The notes beneath the pieces were generated by a model. It ran no database searches, was not told the DNA's origin, and saw only the letters and a program-made list of their open reading frames with translations. Source: Leucaena leucocephala (lineage: Eukaryota; Streptophyta; Magnoliopsida; Fabales; Fabaceae). Taken from it: DNA of 64,000 nt. The DNA is taken from assembly GCA_037074615.1 (NCBI GenBank), contig CM073558.1:6563501-6627500 (forward strand). Reading direction: 5' to 3'. Within the stretch, counting starts at the first letter, position 1, and each line of letters begins with the position of its first letter. Position numbers and translations under genes: made by a program. Positions 22,279 to 34,005 of the stretch are shown piece by piece.

Positions 22279-25200
22279 TCAACAATTATAGATGCATTGA
22301 CATTCATAACTGCTTGGTTTGTAAATATTTTCTATGCAAACTCCGCAACCTTGGTATCCTTTAAGCTTAAAGCAATCCTCCTGGCACTTTGCAAGAAGGC
22401 ACTGTTTTGTTGGATCCAAAACCTTCATGCATCTTCCGGCTTCACCTCTCATTGCCATAGCTACCAGGAAAAAAGGATTACAATTACAACTCCAACTATA
22501 TGTATGAAGAATCATAAACCTAAAATATCCATATTCAATTTTTTTATATATATAATTAAAAAATATATATACCTTTATTTTCAAAGTTATGCCCGTCAAT
22601 ATTTCATGGCACAAAAATATCAACTATCATGTTTACAGTAAACTTTTTAGTAAAGAAAATAATCGTTAAATAATTGAAAAAATAACCTTCCATCAATTTG
22701 TGAAAATTGGACCTTAAATTTGAAAAGATACATCACAGGAAAAGTCCTTCAATCCTTCTCATTAAAAGAGTTAATGTAAGGATATTTACAATTTTGTTAA
22801 GAACTTTTACAATTCAAATCCAATTTAGAACAATATGAGTTTGACCTGCTCAAAAATCCATTTCTTTAGGACTTGAGTGAATTGTAGAGGTTGAAAAGTG
22901 TAGTGTTTATCCTTTTGATTGATCAATTATTACTTGTGTTAAATCTTCAAGTCTCAACAGCAACCATTGAGCATGCTTTTCTAGTTGTTAAAATTTCATA
23001 AATATTAATTTTCCAAGGGGAAGGAAATGTGTATAATAATATCATTATACACTAAGGAAAAATTAAAACCTTCAACGAAATGTGGCCCTGTTTGGCATAT
23101 CAGATTGAATTTTAAGGGAATGAGAATATGAGTGAGATTAGGATTGAAATTGGGAATAAGTTCTAACATTATGTTTAGTATGCCATGGGATTATTCATGG
23201 GGTTGATGAATTAAAAAATAAACAGAGAAAATAAAGTACAAAATATCTAAAATATTCATATCTCCTAAAATACCCATGTGGAGTCCTTGCTTCGAATCTA
23301 GGTGGGTCATCAAATTGCAAAGCAATTGCGGAAACTTTGTTGACAAGAAAAGACCCATATGCAATTGAGGAATGGAAGCATGATCGAGGGGAGTTCAAAA
23401 GAAGATGATCCAAGTTCGCGAAGATGGTAGAAGACCTAGACCAATGATGGTTGAAGAACTTGCACCTTCTCATGTATAGGGGTGAAGTTGGTGAGGCCAA
23501 GGTATTGGCCATGGCTATTTCAGGGAAATTTGAGTGATGGAGTAGTGATGAAGGTAGTGCCTGTAATGACCCTAGAAAATAAATAGATAAATAAGACAGT
23601 TTTAATAAAATATATATTATTTCTTATAGTATTGTCACAAATTGAGGTTGATAGTTGAGTGGTTAGAGATAGTAGACTTAAGTGAGAAGTCAAAGGTTTG
23701 AACCCTAGCTTAAGCCAAAGTAAAATTTTATTTTTTCTTTAGACATTACGTGAAATTACCAAAATAGCCCTATGCTAATATTACTTTCCCTTCTCCATTT
23801 TTACTCCAGACATTTTGACGCCAGTGAGAGAAAGAGATATCTGGAGAAGCTTCGTGACCTTGAGACACTTTTCTGCTATGACCCGTCACCCCTCCATTGT
23901 CTAAGTTGCTATCACTGGTACCGTGTTGTCACTATCGCTGTTGTCTTCCTTGCTACTCAGACCCGACAATTGTGAATATTTTCTCCCTTCTTTGTTATAT
24001 ATCGTATAGCCGTGCCATAACTCATCGTCCATTGTTCTTCTTTGTTGGTGTTCGTGGCTCTTGGAAGCTTTCTTCAATTTTCCTTTTGTTCAGTTCTATC
24101 GACTCACTTGCCATTGTTGTCCTTATCTGAGCAACAGAGTGAGAGTGGGAGAGGAGTGTCACTGGATCGTTAGAGGTAAAGGAGGAGTGTTCATCAATTG
24201 TTACTATAGAAGCACATCACCGTTGGTACTCTGTCATCCACAGAGCTGTCTATGTTCACGTCATCGTTACTGCCATACTCCTGCTATCATTATTGTAGCC
24301 ACCCTCAACCTCGACTTCCTTCTTTGTATTTGTTCAATATTGCCATGTGTGGGTGTGAGGTAAGTGTAAAACCTCTCCCTCTCCATTGATAATTCATAGC
24401 TTTGGTTGGATAATTTAATTTTCTTATCTTCTCTATTTGACAAGGCTATGAGGGAGTATTTTTTGGTTGTTGAAGGAAATAGAAACCTAAAATAGGATAT
24501 TGATGTTGTATATGCTTAGGGTGTTGAGCTGAATTGAGCAATTTGAAATTTGGATGCAGATTTTGAAATTTACCATGGTTACAAGTTTGAAATTTTCATA
24601 TTTAAAGTAGAGGTTGTGGCTCTAGTTTTGTAGCTCCAAGTGTGAAAAAAATGGAGAAGATGATAAGGAAAAATTGTTGGAATATATAAGTGTTAGAAAG
24701 TATATATGTGATTTGTTGTGGTTTTGGTAAATCAGAAGTATTTAGTATAAAAGAGATTAATTGCATTTCTTTATAGAATATGTAGTTTAAGAAGTATGAC
24801 GAACTCATTTGTCTATGGATGCTCAGTAGGTGTGATAAAATTATGGATAGGAAAAGATAGCATTATTTGGATAGGAATATGGAATTGTGCAGCTTGGAAA
24901 AAGAAATGAAGCTAAGGTTTCTAGTGAATGATTATAGTTTGCAAAAGTTGAATTTGTTTAAATTATAGTTTATGGGCCTGTTTGGTAACACCCCAAACCT
25001 AGGTTTGAAACCTAGGTTTGGCCCCAAACCTAGGTTTGGGGAAATTTTTTACCAAACAGCAGTTTTTGTTCAAACGGGCTTTTGAACTAAACCATGGTTT
25101 CAGATAAGCTGGTCAGAGTAGCTTATGGAACAGTAAAAGAGCTTATGAACCAACCAATTACTATATTACCCCTACTTTTTCTTACACCCTCTCTCCTACT

Positions 25201-28200
25201 TTTTCTTACACCCTCTCTCATCTCTCCTACTTTTTCTCTATTTTCTTTCTTACACCCTCTCTCATCTCTCCTCTCATCTCTTATCTCTCCTCATTTAATA
25301 CTCATACCCTTTTTCGTAATTTACCACTCATAAAACCCCTTATACAAATAACTATCCAAACACTCATTTATCCAAAATCACTTTTTTTCATAATCTCTTC
25401 TAGAAAAGCCCTTTTTCACAAGCTATCTATAAGCCCGTTTTTTTCATAAGCTGGTTTAAATTTTTTTTTTCCAAACACACACTATGTATTTTAACTTATG
25501 GAATGTTTTATTTTTGGGAAATTAAGGGAATTAAAGAGAGAACATTATTCTGAAGCATAGAGCATGACTAAGCTATATTGGAGTATTGCAAGTGAGTGAA
25601 TAATGTCTCATAATTATTAACTTTGAATGATATTTTTAGCCATTTGACATACTTTATCAATTTATCAATTATGTTAAATGTTATTTATCAAGTTAATTTC
25701 ATTTAAATATTATCATTATTTATATTCATTTTATTAGTATTGTCATGTTTTAAAATTTTGAAAAAGTACACTGATGTTCATACGAATCAAGAAGATTTTT
25801 TTGAATATCTTGTCAATTCTCATGTTAGAATGACTTACGTTATTAAACATTTTATGTGAGTTGCTATTATTTTAAAAGGTTTTAGTTGGAAGATAGAAAT
25901 TGAAGGAAATCTTGAGTTTTGTAAACTTTTCATGCTGGGGTCTTTGATTATGAAATATTATTTATGAGATTTGAGTATTAAAAGATCTTATTCTTTATTA
26001 ATGTTAAATTGACCCCATGCATGTTTGGAAATGGTTTTAAGAGGACTGAATACAGAACGCTAGTTACTGTACCATGGTTAAATTCGAGGTCGATGGATAT
26101 TTATGAGCACAGTACTCATGCTGGATAACGCTAGATATTTATGGGATTTATTCTCATGCCTGTTATTTGTGGGTCTTGCACCTGCGCCTTTTTTGTTGCT
26201 TCGAGCTACACTGGAATAATTAGTTACCCTCATGGACTATGTGTCCACGCTTGTTATTTGTTCTTTCGAAGCCCTACAGAAAAATGAGATTTTGAAAATT
26301 ATCGTTTTAAACCGATTTCCTTAAAGTGATTTGATTAATGATTTTGATAATATTTTATTTTTGTTATAGTTGTATAATTTAGAAATTGAGATTTATTATC
26401 AATTTTCATTATTCAAAGTTAAATGCGTTTAAATCATTTCCTTTTGTATTTAGTTATTTCTTTTAATAGGATGTTATTTACCAGTAGATTATTTTAGCTT
26501 CAGATAGTGCTATTGACCCTATTTCTCAGCTGAATAGCGGAGAGCCTCTCTATTGATCTAAAGTTGATGTTCCTTTTTATGTAGCTGGTATAAAATGTAT
26601 GTGACAGTTTGGTATCAAAGTCATAGGTTTTCTATAGCTATGTAGAGTAGGGATGCTTCAGTAGGGTCTTAATTATCATTATGAATGCAGACATAATTAT
26701 AATTAAGGCATCATTAAAGGCCTTTTAGGCAGTCTACAAGTATTATTTTTCTCATCTTGTTATTTGCTTGTTCCTCTCATTTTGGATTCAATATTTTTCA
26801 TGATTCCATGTGTATTGTAAAGTGTCACAAAGATGCCCACCAGTTGGTAGAAGTTCTAGAATTAATAAAGTTTCAAAAAGAGAATCCGCTCAGTAAAATG
26901 GTTTTCCTCTAAAGGTAGAGGATAGGGTCGTAGGATAACTAAAATTAGGGAAGGTGAACCACTTAAACCTCTCTAAGAAATTATATATAAGGCCAAACCA
27001 TCAAGTTCACAATCTCTTGATATATATTATCTAGGTACAAGACTCGAGAAAAAACTCGTAATGTTACTATAGAGAATAGTAATATTTCAGTTAAGTAGTT
27101 AGAATTTATTAAGATAGATCCTTCTCAATGTGTGAGCTCTGATGCTCAATAAGAACCTATGGAATTTCTTGAGGATATTGAAAAGAGGTGCAAAGTTTTG
27201 TTTTGGGCAGATTTTGAAGCTTGAGTTCTTTGAAATCAAGCTAATAGTTAGTGTTTTGGCTATTATGAATTCGGTTTTTCTGGAAAGTACTTTGGAATGT
27301 TAAAAGCTATGAGTTTAGAGCTTGAGAACTAATTTCAAACTCTATGAAGTTTTAAGTTGTTGAGCTAAAATAAATAATTGGAACAACACTTTCAAAAATA
27401 TAAAATACTCACTGTTTGAGTATTTTATATATTACAATTGGTTAACTGATGCTAAATGCATAGGATTTTTTTAATATGGAAGTTAAGGGTTGAAAATACT
27501 CATTGTTTTAATGCTTAAACATGTGTTGCAAGTGTATTTAAGAGGTAACTAAAACATATTGAACACCTAAAGGCTTAAAGGTGATGTATGGTATGAATTA
27601 CTTTGATGAGTGTTGTCAACAACTTTAAGGTCTGAAGTAATTATTGAAGATTGAAGCTTGTAACTGATTATAAATTGTTGTCTTGATGTTTTAAGAATGT
27701 TAAACATGTGTTTCAAGTGTTACAATATGTTAAGGACTTTGGAATGTTAAATATAAGGCTAGAAATTAATCTAAGGATTTTGGGTAAATCTCTACAAAAA
27801 TTATAGTTGGCCAGCAAAGATGTTATTTGTATTGCAAAGGAATGAAGTAGAAAGGCCAACTAACTTGATTTATGCCTTAAAAGTCCAAAGGTTATTAATA
27901 AAGGGTTGTCAGGGATTTTTGGCAGTAGTGAAGGATGTTCATAAGCATATTGTCAACTTAGATCAAATTTCAATTGTACGGGAATTTCCTAATATCTGTC
28001 CAGAGGAAATGCCTGGCTTACTTCTAGATAGAGAGATAGAATTTGCTATTGATGTCATTTCGGGCACATAGTCAATCTCAATTCCACCTTATAGGATGGC
28101 ACCCTTAGAGTTAAGTGTATTAAAGACTCAGCTACAAGAACTGTTAGACAAGGGGTTTATCCGACCTAACACTTCTCTGTGGGGTGCACCAATATTGTTT

Positions 28201-31200
28201 GTGAAAAAAAATAAAAAAATAAAAAGAAAGATGGTTCTTTGAGACTTCTTTGCATTGATTACCGACAACTCAATAAGGTGACAATAAAGAATAAGTACCC
28301 AAAGACACGTGTTGATTATCTTTTTGACCAGTTGCAAGGAGCACACTATTTTTCAAAGGTAGACTTGAGATTAGAGTATCATCAATTAAAGATCAAGAAA
28401 GAAGATATTCCAAAGATAGCATTTAACATTAGGCGTGGTCATTATGAATTTTTAGTAATATCATTTGGATTGATAAATGCTCCTGCAGCATTCATGGACT
28501 TAATGAACCAGGTGTTCAGACCATTTCTTAATAAGTTTGTAATTGTATTTATCGATAATATTTTGGTATATTTAAAGAATTCGAAGGTGATTATTATCTG
28601 CGGTTGGTGTTACAAAAGTTGAGGAAATACTAGCTATATGCTAAGTTTTCTAAATGCAAATTATGGTTAAACAAAATTATTTTATTGGGTCATATTATGT
28701 CTAAAGACAATATTTAAGTTGATCATAGTAGGGAAGAAGCTGTCAAAAATTGGCCACAAACAACACCGGTCATAGAGATTCGAACTTTCTTGGGTCTTGC
28801 AAGATACTATCGTCATTTTATGAAAGATTTTTTCAAGAATAGTTTGCTTTATTGTCAAGTTAACTCAAAAGTATCTGAAATTTGTCTGGGATGATAAGTG
28901 TGAGGGAAGTTTGTAGAAATTAAAGGAATCTTTGAACTTTGCTCTAATTTTAAGTTTACCATTAGGAACTAGGGGATACACAGTCTATTGTGATACCTCA
29001 CGAATTGATTTAGGCTGTGTATTATTGCAAAATGGGTGAGTAATTGCTTATATCTCTATAAAACTTAAGAAGCATTAACAAAACTACCTAATGCATGATC
29101 TAGAAATGGTAGCAGTTATGTTTGCTTTAAAGATATAGGGACATTATCTGTATGGTGAAACTTGTGAGATTTTCACTTATCATAAAAGTCTTAAGTATAT
29201 TTTTAAGGAAAATGATCTAAATTTCAGACAAAGAAGATGGATGAAATTGCTAAAAAATTATGATTGTACAATTCTTTATCATCCTAGTAAAGCAAATGTA
29301 GTGACTGATACTTTAAGTATAAAGTCTATGGGTAGTTTGACATACATAAATGTTGAAAGATCGTTAGTACAAGAAATTCATAAATTTGAGCAAGAAAGAG
29401 TCAAATTTTAAATTGATAAAAAAGAATTTTTAACTCATAGATAAGCTTATTCCTCTTTAATTGAATAGATTAAGAATACTCAGTATTCTGACCCAAGATT
29501 ATGCAAGTTAAGAGATTTGGTCACAAAAGGAACTAATACAGAATTTATAATTGACTATGAAGGTGTTATGAGGTATGATGGCAGGATTTGTGTGCCTCAA
29601 GTATAAAACTTGAGAAAGAAAATTTTAGAGGAAGCTCAGTTCCACATATGCTATTCACCCCACAATAACCAAGATTTAAGACAGTTGTATTCGTGGCATG
29701 GTATGAAAAATAATGGGGCAAACTTTGTCATTATTTGGTGTATCAACATGTTAAAGCGGAGCATTTGAAACCTGTATGACCATTCCAATGATTGGAAATA
29801 CCTGAATAGAATGGGAAATATAACAATGGATTTTATGCCTTATACTGTTAATTCTGACTCTATTTGAGTGATTGTTGATATGTTAACTAAGTCAGCTCAT
29901 TTTCTTCTAGTAAATACAACTTATAGTGAGGCTAAATATACTGAGATTTATATTGTTGACATTTTATGGTTGCATGGTGTTTTAGTGTCTATTATTTCTG
30001 ACAGAGGACCCCAATTTATTTCTCAATTTTGGGACACATTCCAAAAGGCATTAGGTACCTATTTGAATCTTAGTACAACAATTCACCTATAACTGATGGG
30101 CAATATTAAAAAATGATTGAAATAGTTGAAGATATGTTGAGGTCTTGTATCTTAGATTTTGGTAGAAGTTAGAATAATTATTTACTACTAGTGGAATTTG
30201 TTTGTAATATTAGTTATCAAGCAAGCATTTGAGTGACACCATTTGAAACATTATATGGAAGATAATGTAGATCTCCAATTGGATGGTTTAAAGTGGTGAT
30301 AGAGAGATGTTTTTACTAGATTTGGTTCAGGATGCTAAAGAAGAGGTGAAGGTAATCAAACAAAGATTGTTGATAACCTATAGCCAATAGAAATCTTATG
30401 TGGATCATTGTAGAAGAGAATTGGAATTCATGGTTGTGGATAAAGTATTTTTAAGGGTGTCACCAATGAAAGGTATCATGAGATTCGGGAAGAAGGACAA
30501 ACTAAGTCCAAAGTGCATTGGTCCATTTGAGATTTTAGATAAAGTGGGTGTTGTAGCTTATCAATTAGCATTACGACCAAAGTTATCTAGTATCCATCTA
30601 GTGTTTCATGTGTCAATACTACAAAAATATCTATAGGACCCCTCTTACGTTGTTGAATGTCAAGAAGTTTGTGTAAATGAAGACTTATCATATGATAAGG
30701 AGCTACTAGCTATTATTGATAGACAAGTTAAGAAGTTAAGATTGAAAGAGATTCCTTCAGTGAAAGTGTTGTGGCATAATCATTCAAAGAAATAAGCTAC
30801 TTGGGAAATTGAGTGTGAGATGCGAATTAAGTACCCACACTTGTTCGAGAATTGAGGTGAGCATATTTTCAAATTTGAAGGACCAAATTTCTTAAGAGGA
30901 GAAGAATATAATGACTTTGAAAAATAAATAGATAAATAATATCATTTTAATAAAGTATATATTATTTCTTGTAGTATTGTCACAAAGTGATCATGGTTGA
31001 GTGGTTAGAGACAGTGAAGTTAAGTGAGATGTCAAAGGTTTGGACCTCAACTAAAGCTAAAGTGGAATTTTATTTTTTTCTTCAGACATTATGTGAAATT
31101 ACCAAAATAGCCCTATACTTATATAACTTTCCCTTCTCCATTTTTACTCCAGACATTTCTATGTTATTGAGAGAAAGAGAGATATGGAGAAGCTTTGTAA

Positions 31201-33723
31201 CCCTAAGACACTTTGATATTATGACCCTTCACCCTCCATTATCTGAGCTGCTATCATCGGTGCCATGTTATCGCTATTGACGTTGCTTCCTTGCTGCTCA
31301 GATTCAGCAATTATGAAGATTTTCTCCCTCCTTTATTCTGTATCGTGTCATCATGCCATAGCTCATCCCCCATTGTTATGCTTTGTTGGTGGTTATGGCT
31401 CTAGGATGCTTTACTCTATTTTTCTTCTATTCAGTTATGTCGACTCACCTGCAGTTGCTGTCCTTATTTGAGAAACAGAGCGAGAGTGGGAGAGGAGCGT
31501 CACTGGATCGCTAAAGGTGAGGGAGGAGTATTCATTATTTATTGCTATTGGTCCTCTATCATCCATAAAGTCGTCGATGTGCACTTCATTGCTGCTGCCA
31601 CACTCCCATAATCATTACTGTAGCCACCTTTGACCTCTGACTTCCTTCTATGTCTTCGTTCAATACTACCGTGTGTAGGTGTGTGGTAAGCCTAACACCT
31701 CTCCCTCTCAATTTAATTTTCTGTCTTTTCTATTTGACAAGGCTGTGAGGGAATAATTTTGTTTGCTGAAGGAAATGGAAACTTAAAATAGGATATTGAT
31801 GTTGTATATACTTAGGGTGTTGAGCTGAATTGAGGAATCTGAAATTTGGATGCAGATTTTGAAATTTACCATGGTTACAGTTTGAAATTTTCATATTTAA
31901 AGTAGAGGTTGTGACCCTAGTTTTGTAGCTTCAAGTGTAAAAAAAAATGGAGAAGATGATAAGGAAAAATTTTGGGAATATTGAAGTGTTAAAAAGTACA
32001 TATGTGATTTGTTGTAATTGTGGTAAATCAAAAGTATTTAGTATAAATGAGATGAATTGCATTTCTTGTGAGAAGTATGATGAACTTATTTGTCTATGGA
32101 GGCTTAGTAGGTGTGATAGAATGATGTATAGGAAAAGATAGGCTTATTTGGATAGGAACATGGAATTTAGCCGCTTGGAAAAAGAAATAAAGCTAAGGTT
32201 TCTAGTGAATGATTATAGTTTGCAAAGGTTGAATTTGTTTAAATTATAGATTATGTATGTTAGCTTATGGAATGTTTTATTTTTGGGGAATCTAGGGAAT
32301 TAAAGAGAGAATATTATTGTAAAGTATGGAGCAAGACTAAGCTATATTGGAGTATTGCATGTGAGTGAATAACATCCCATAATTATTAATTTTGAATGAT
32401 ATTTTTAGCCATTTGTCACATTTTATCAATTTATCAATTCTATTAAATGTTATTTATCAAGGCAATTTTATTAAAATATTATTATTTATATTCATTTTAT
32501 TGGTATTATCACGTTTTAACATTTTGAAAAAAATATACTAATGTTCATACAAATCAAGAATTTTTTTTAATATCTTATGTCAACCCCATGACTTATGTTA
32601 TTAAATATTTTATGTGAGTTGCTATTATTTTAAAAGGTTTTAGTTGGAAGACAAAAATTGAAGGAAATCTTAACATTGTAAACTTTTCATGTGAAATATT
32701 ATTTATGAGAATTTAGTGTTGAAATATCTTATTCTTTATTAATGTGAAATTGACTCCATGCATGTTTAGAAATATTTTTGAAATAACTGAATACAGAACG
32801 CTAGTTATTAATATTTAAATGATGATTTTGATATAGTTTTATTTTTATTATAGTTATATAATTTGAAAATTGAGATTTATTATCAAGTTTCATTATTCAA
32901 AATTAAATGCTTTTAAATTATTTTGTTTTGTATTTTAGTTATTTCTTTTAATGGGACGTTATGCACCGATAGATTATTTTGACTTCAAATAATGCTATTG
33001 ACCATGTTCCTCAATTGAGTAGCAGAGAGTCTCTCTATTGATCTGAAATTTCTGCTCCTTTTATGTAGCTACTATAAAATATAAATATAAACTTATAAAA
33101 TTATATTTTATTTTTGGAAATTAGATGTTTCACGTAGTCTATAGACAAGATCTAGTTTATCCCTGTCACTTTGATATATTAATATACATGCTTGAGATTA
33201 TTTTTAATAATTAAATTAATTATTTCATTTGAATAGTTGAGGCTTATAGAATATAAATTTTTTATATTTTGTGCCAATCACCCCATAATTTTCAGGGCAT
33301 GACAATGCCTTCATCAAGAGTGGTGTTGTTGATGCGATAGACATCGATTGACCCCATTGGAATAACTTTCAAACTTGTGTAGTTAAGAGAGGGATGAGGT
33401 GATGGGCAATGTCTTGGGACTGATTTTTCAATACGTCGGTATTCAGGTATTGTATAGTTTCAAAATTGCCGATCTCATACTAAACATGACAAAATGGACA
33501 ATCCTAGTATCAATGTTACAATATCTCATACCGACGTGCATCGCCCGTATCTATGTGTGTAATGTAATATATTTACATATGTAGAAACACTCATGTTGAA
33601 GCCACCAAATTTCTCATAAATATTAGGATTTGAACATCAAATTAAAGAAGCGACATTCAAAAATTCACCTGAGATGACAATGACGAGAAGGAAGAAGATA
33701 TGTGTGAATGAAACCCTAGCCAT
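22279..33723 (-). CDS. Defensin-like (LCR/DEFL) secreted cysteine-rich peptide, two exons split by an 11.2-kb intron
   Basis: Exon 1, complement of 33669-33723, starts MARVSFTHIFFLLVIVIS, a good secretion signal, and ends in CTCAG|GTGAA. Exon 2, complement of 22279-22460, follows acceptor CCTGGTAG. The join is in phase (codon G|CT, Ala) and gives 78 residues. The mature part has nine cysteines ending ECQCIYNC, with the run RCMKVLDPTKQC, AKCQEDC and the C-x-C pair found in Arabidopsis LCR/DEFL proteins. An intron just after the signal peptide is the standard DEFL gene layout. A TATA box (33833-33840) lies about 110 bp upstream. DEFL peptides are secreted and serve in defence or cell signalling; which one cannot be told. 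The intron contains a Ty3-gypsy element plus DNA-transposon remnants. Seen: motifs, phase, splice sites. Inferred: that the exons are still spliced together. Confidence 0.72.
23008..23561. mobile_element. Left half of a DNA-transposon-like remnant
   Basis: The word GGCCCTGTTTGGCATATCAG at about 23086 resembles the ends of plant hAT/Harbinger-type elements. The rest is non-coding by appearance apart from a minus-strand ORF 23195-23512 with no known domain. Its continuation after the gypsy insertion should be 33306-33606, where TCTCATACTAAACATGACA is an inverse of the word TATGTTTAGTATGCCA at 23171. Family not assigned. Confidence 0.35.
23650..23710 (+). promoter_or_regulatory. tRNA-like A-box/B-box pair inside the gypsy LTR
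   Basis: GTTGAGTGGTTAGAGATAG (A-box-like) is followed about 30 bases later by AGGTTTGAACCCTAG (B-box-like, near 23694). The corresponding stretch of the 3' LTR, about 30988-31050, has TTGAGTGGTTAGAGACAG but a damaged B box. The solo LTR at 35867 is shorter here. It may be a SINE fragment acquired by an ancestor of the LTR. Confidence 0.4.
24974..25481. mobile_element. MITE copy 1 (hAT-like ends), nested in the gypsy 5' LTR
   Basis: The segment is absent from the otherwise matching 3' LTR near 32252. It begins GGGCCTGTTTGGTAAC and ends CCAAACACACAC, giving a short imperfect terminal inversion, and the flanking TATG appears duplicated. It contains a pyrimidine-rich CTCTCT stretch (25180-25290). 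A second copy lies at 50660-51153 with the same order of words (TTCAAACGGG, AGATAAGCT, AACAGTAAAAGAG). Confidence 0.7.
26820..27195 (+). pseudogene. Gypsy element 1 gag remnant
   Basis: Matches the gag start region of gypsy element 2 (51445-51790) in words such as AGATGCCCACCAGTTGGTAG, AGGTAGAGGATAGGGTCG and GGATATTGAAAAGAGGTGCAA. Stops and frame changes remove coding ability. Similarity ends near 27195. Confidence 0.6.
27196..27800. other. Unmatched segment replacing gag/protease in gypsy element 1
   Basis: In gypsy element 2 the corresponding stretch (about 51790-53080) encodes the rest of gag, the zinc knuckle and the protease. Here about 605 bp of unrelated AT-rich sequence stand instead. 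No ORF or domain recognised; origin unknown. Confidence 0.45.
27820..30860 (+). pseudogene. Gypsy element 1 pol remnant: protease tail, RT, RNase H, integrase
   Basis: 27820-28071 holds the protease-RT linker (NEVERPTNLIYALKVQ). 28239-28622 holds the RT palm with LLCIDYRQLNKVTIKNKYP and FIDNILVY, where the catalytic FIDDILVY has Asn for the second Asp. RNase H words (TVYCDTSRI) follow near 28980. 29868-30092 is integrase core (DMLTKSAHFLLVNTTYSEAK, ISDRGPQFIS); 30400-30636 is the integrase C-terminal domain (CIGPFEILDKVGVVAYQLAL); 30637-30860 is the chromodomain-like tail. Frames are interrupted many times, so it is non-functional. Order RT, RNase H, integrase is diagnostic of Ty3-gypsy. Confidence 0.85.
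30907..33305 (+). repeat. 3' LTR of gypsy element 1 (2,399 bp)
   Basis: Shares the 5' LTR order without the MITE and retains the final 220 bp that the 5' LTR has lost. It ends GGGCATGACA at 33305, directly before the ATGCC half of the target duplication. Confidence 0.8.
33306..33606. mobile_element. Right half of the DNA-transposon-like remnant
   Basis: Lies between the gypsy 3' LTR and the original DEFL intron. Carries CTCATACTAAACATGACA, inverse of a word in the left half (23008-23561). No ORF with a recognisable domain. Confidence 0.35.
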
Positions 33724-33832
33724 TTCTCCAATGACTGAGAACAACGGTGCAGCGGTGAAGTTCAATATAATATTCGATGTCAATTAATCTTTGTTTTGTG
33801 TGGGTGCAACCATGCATGGGAAATTAGAGAGG

Positions 33833-33840
33833 CTTATATA
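33833..33840 (-). promoter_or_regulatory. TATA box of DEFL gene A
   Basis: Minus-strand TATATAAG, about 110 bases upstream of the ATG at 33723. The same box (TATATAAA, 39191-39198) is kept in copy B, and the sequence around it (ATCTTTGTTTTGTGTGGGTG) is conserved between the copies. Confidence 0.65.
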
Positions 33841-34005
33841 GGAATCAAAGTTGGTCCGAAAATCAATTCGTTCTTATTGAATCAAGTTAATTTCTTGTTA
33901 AGCAAAATATACGAATAATTTAAATAAGTATAAATTAAATTTGTTATCTTGTTTAATGAGTTGAATATGCTTTTTCAGTTCCTTTATTAAAGCTTTGAAA
34001 TTAAA

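Larger units (their letters stand above)
23562..26606 (+). repeat. 5' LTR of gypsy element 1 (3,045 bp, with nested MITE)
   Basis: Aligns with 30907-33305 and with the solo LTR 35867-38776. Compared with the 3' LTR it has an insertion of about 510 bp at 24974-25481 (MITE) and has lost about 220 bp near its 3' end, jumping from TATAAAATGTA to GTGACAG. A tRNA-like Pol III box pair lies at about 23650-23707. Confidence 0.8.
23562..33305 (+). mobile_element. Ty3-gypsy chromovirus-like retrotransposon, degenerate, TSD GTGCC/ATGCC
   Basis: 5' LTR 23562-26606 begins TGTAATGACCC; 3' LTR 30907-33305 begins TATAATGACT and ends GGGCATGACA. The primer binding site TGGTATCAAAG starts at 26610, and the polypurine tract AAGAGGAGAAGAA ends at 30906. 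Flanking 5-mers GTGCC (23557-23561) and ATGCC (33306-33310) differ by one base. The internal region carries gag, RT, RNase H and integrase remnants in + orientation, with integrase after RT as in gypsy. The 3' end of pol contains LWHNHSKK and ATWEIE.EMR, the chromodomain-like tail of Tekay/Del chromoviruses. The LTRs differ by many substitutions and large indels, so it is old. Confidence 0.85.
22461..33668 (-). other. Giant intron of DEFL gene A (11,208 bp)
   Basis: Original intron sequence survives at both ends: 22620-23007 (shared with 35005-38900 in copy B) and 33607-33668. Everything between 23008 and 33606 is inserted DNA: a DNA-transposon-like remnant interrupted by the gypsy element 23562-33305. 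The insert is bracketed by AAATTTCATAAATATTA (22991-23007) and AAATTTCTCATAAATATTA (33607-33625). Confidence 0.65.

Noticed and set aside
22150..22641. 163-codon + strand ORF
   Set aside because: It is the antisense shadow of DEFL exon 2 and its flanks; the minus strand carries the cysteine pattern and splice acceptor.
23195..23512. 105-codon minus-strand ORF as a gene
   Set aside because: No recognised domain or splice context; it lies in a transposon remnant cut by the gypsy element.
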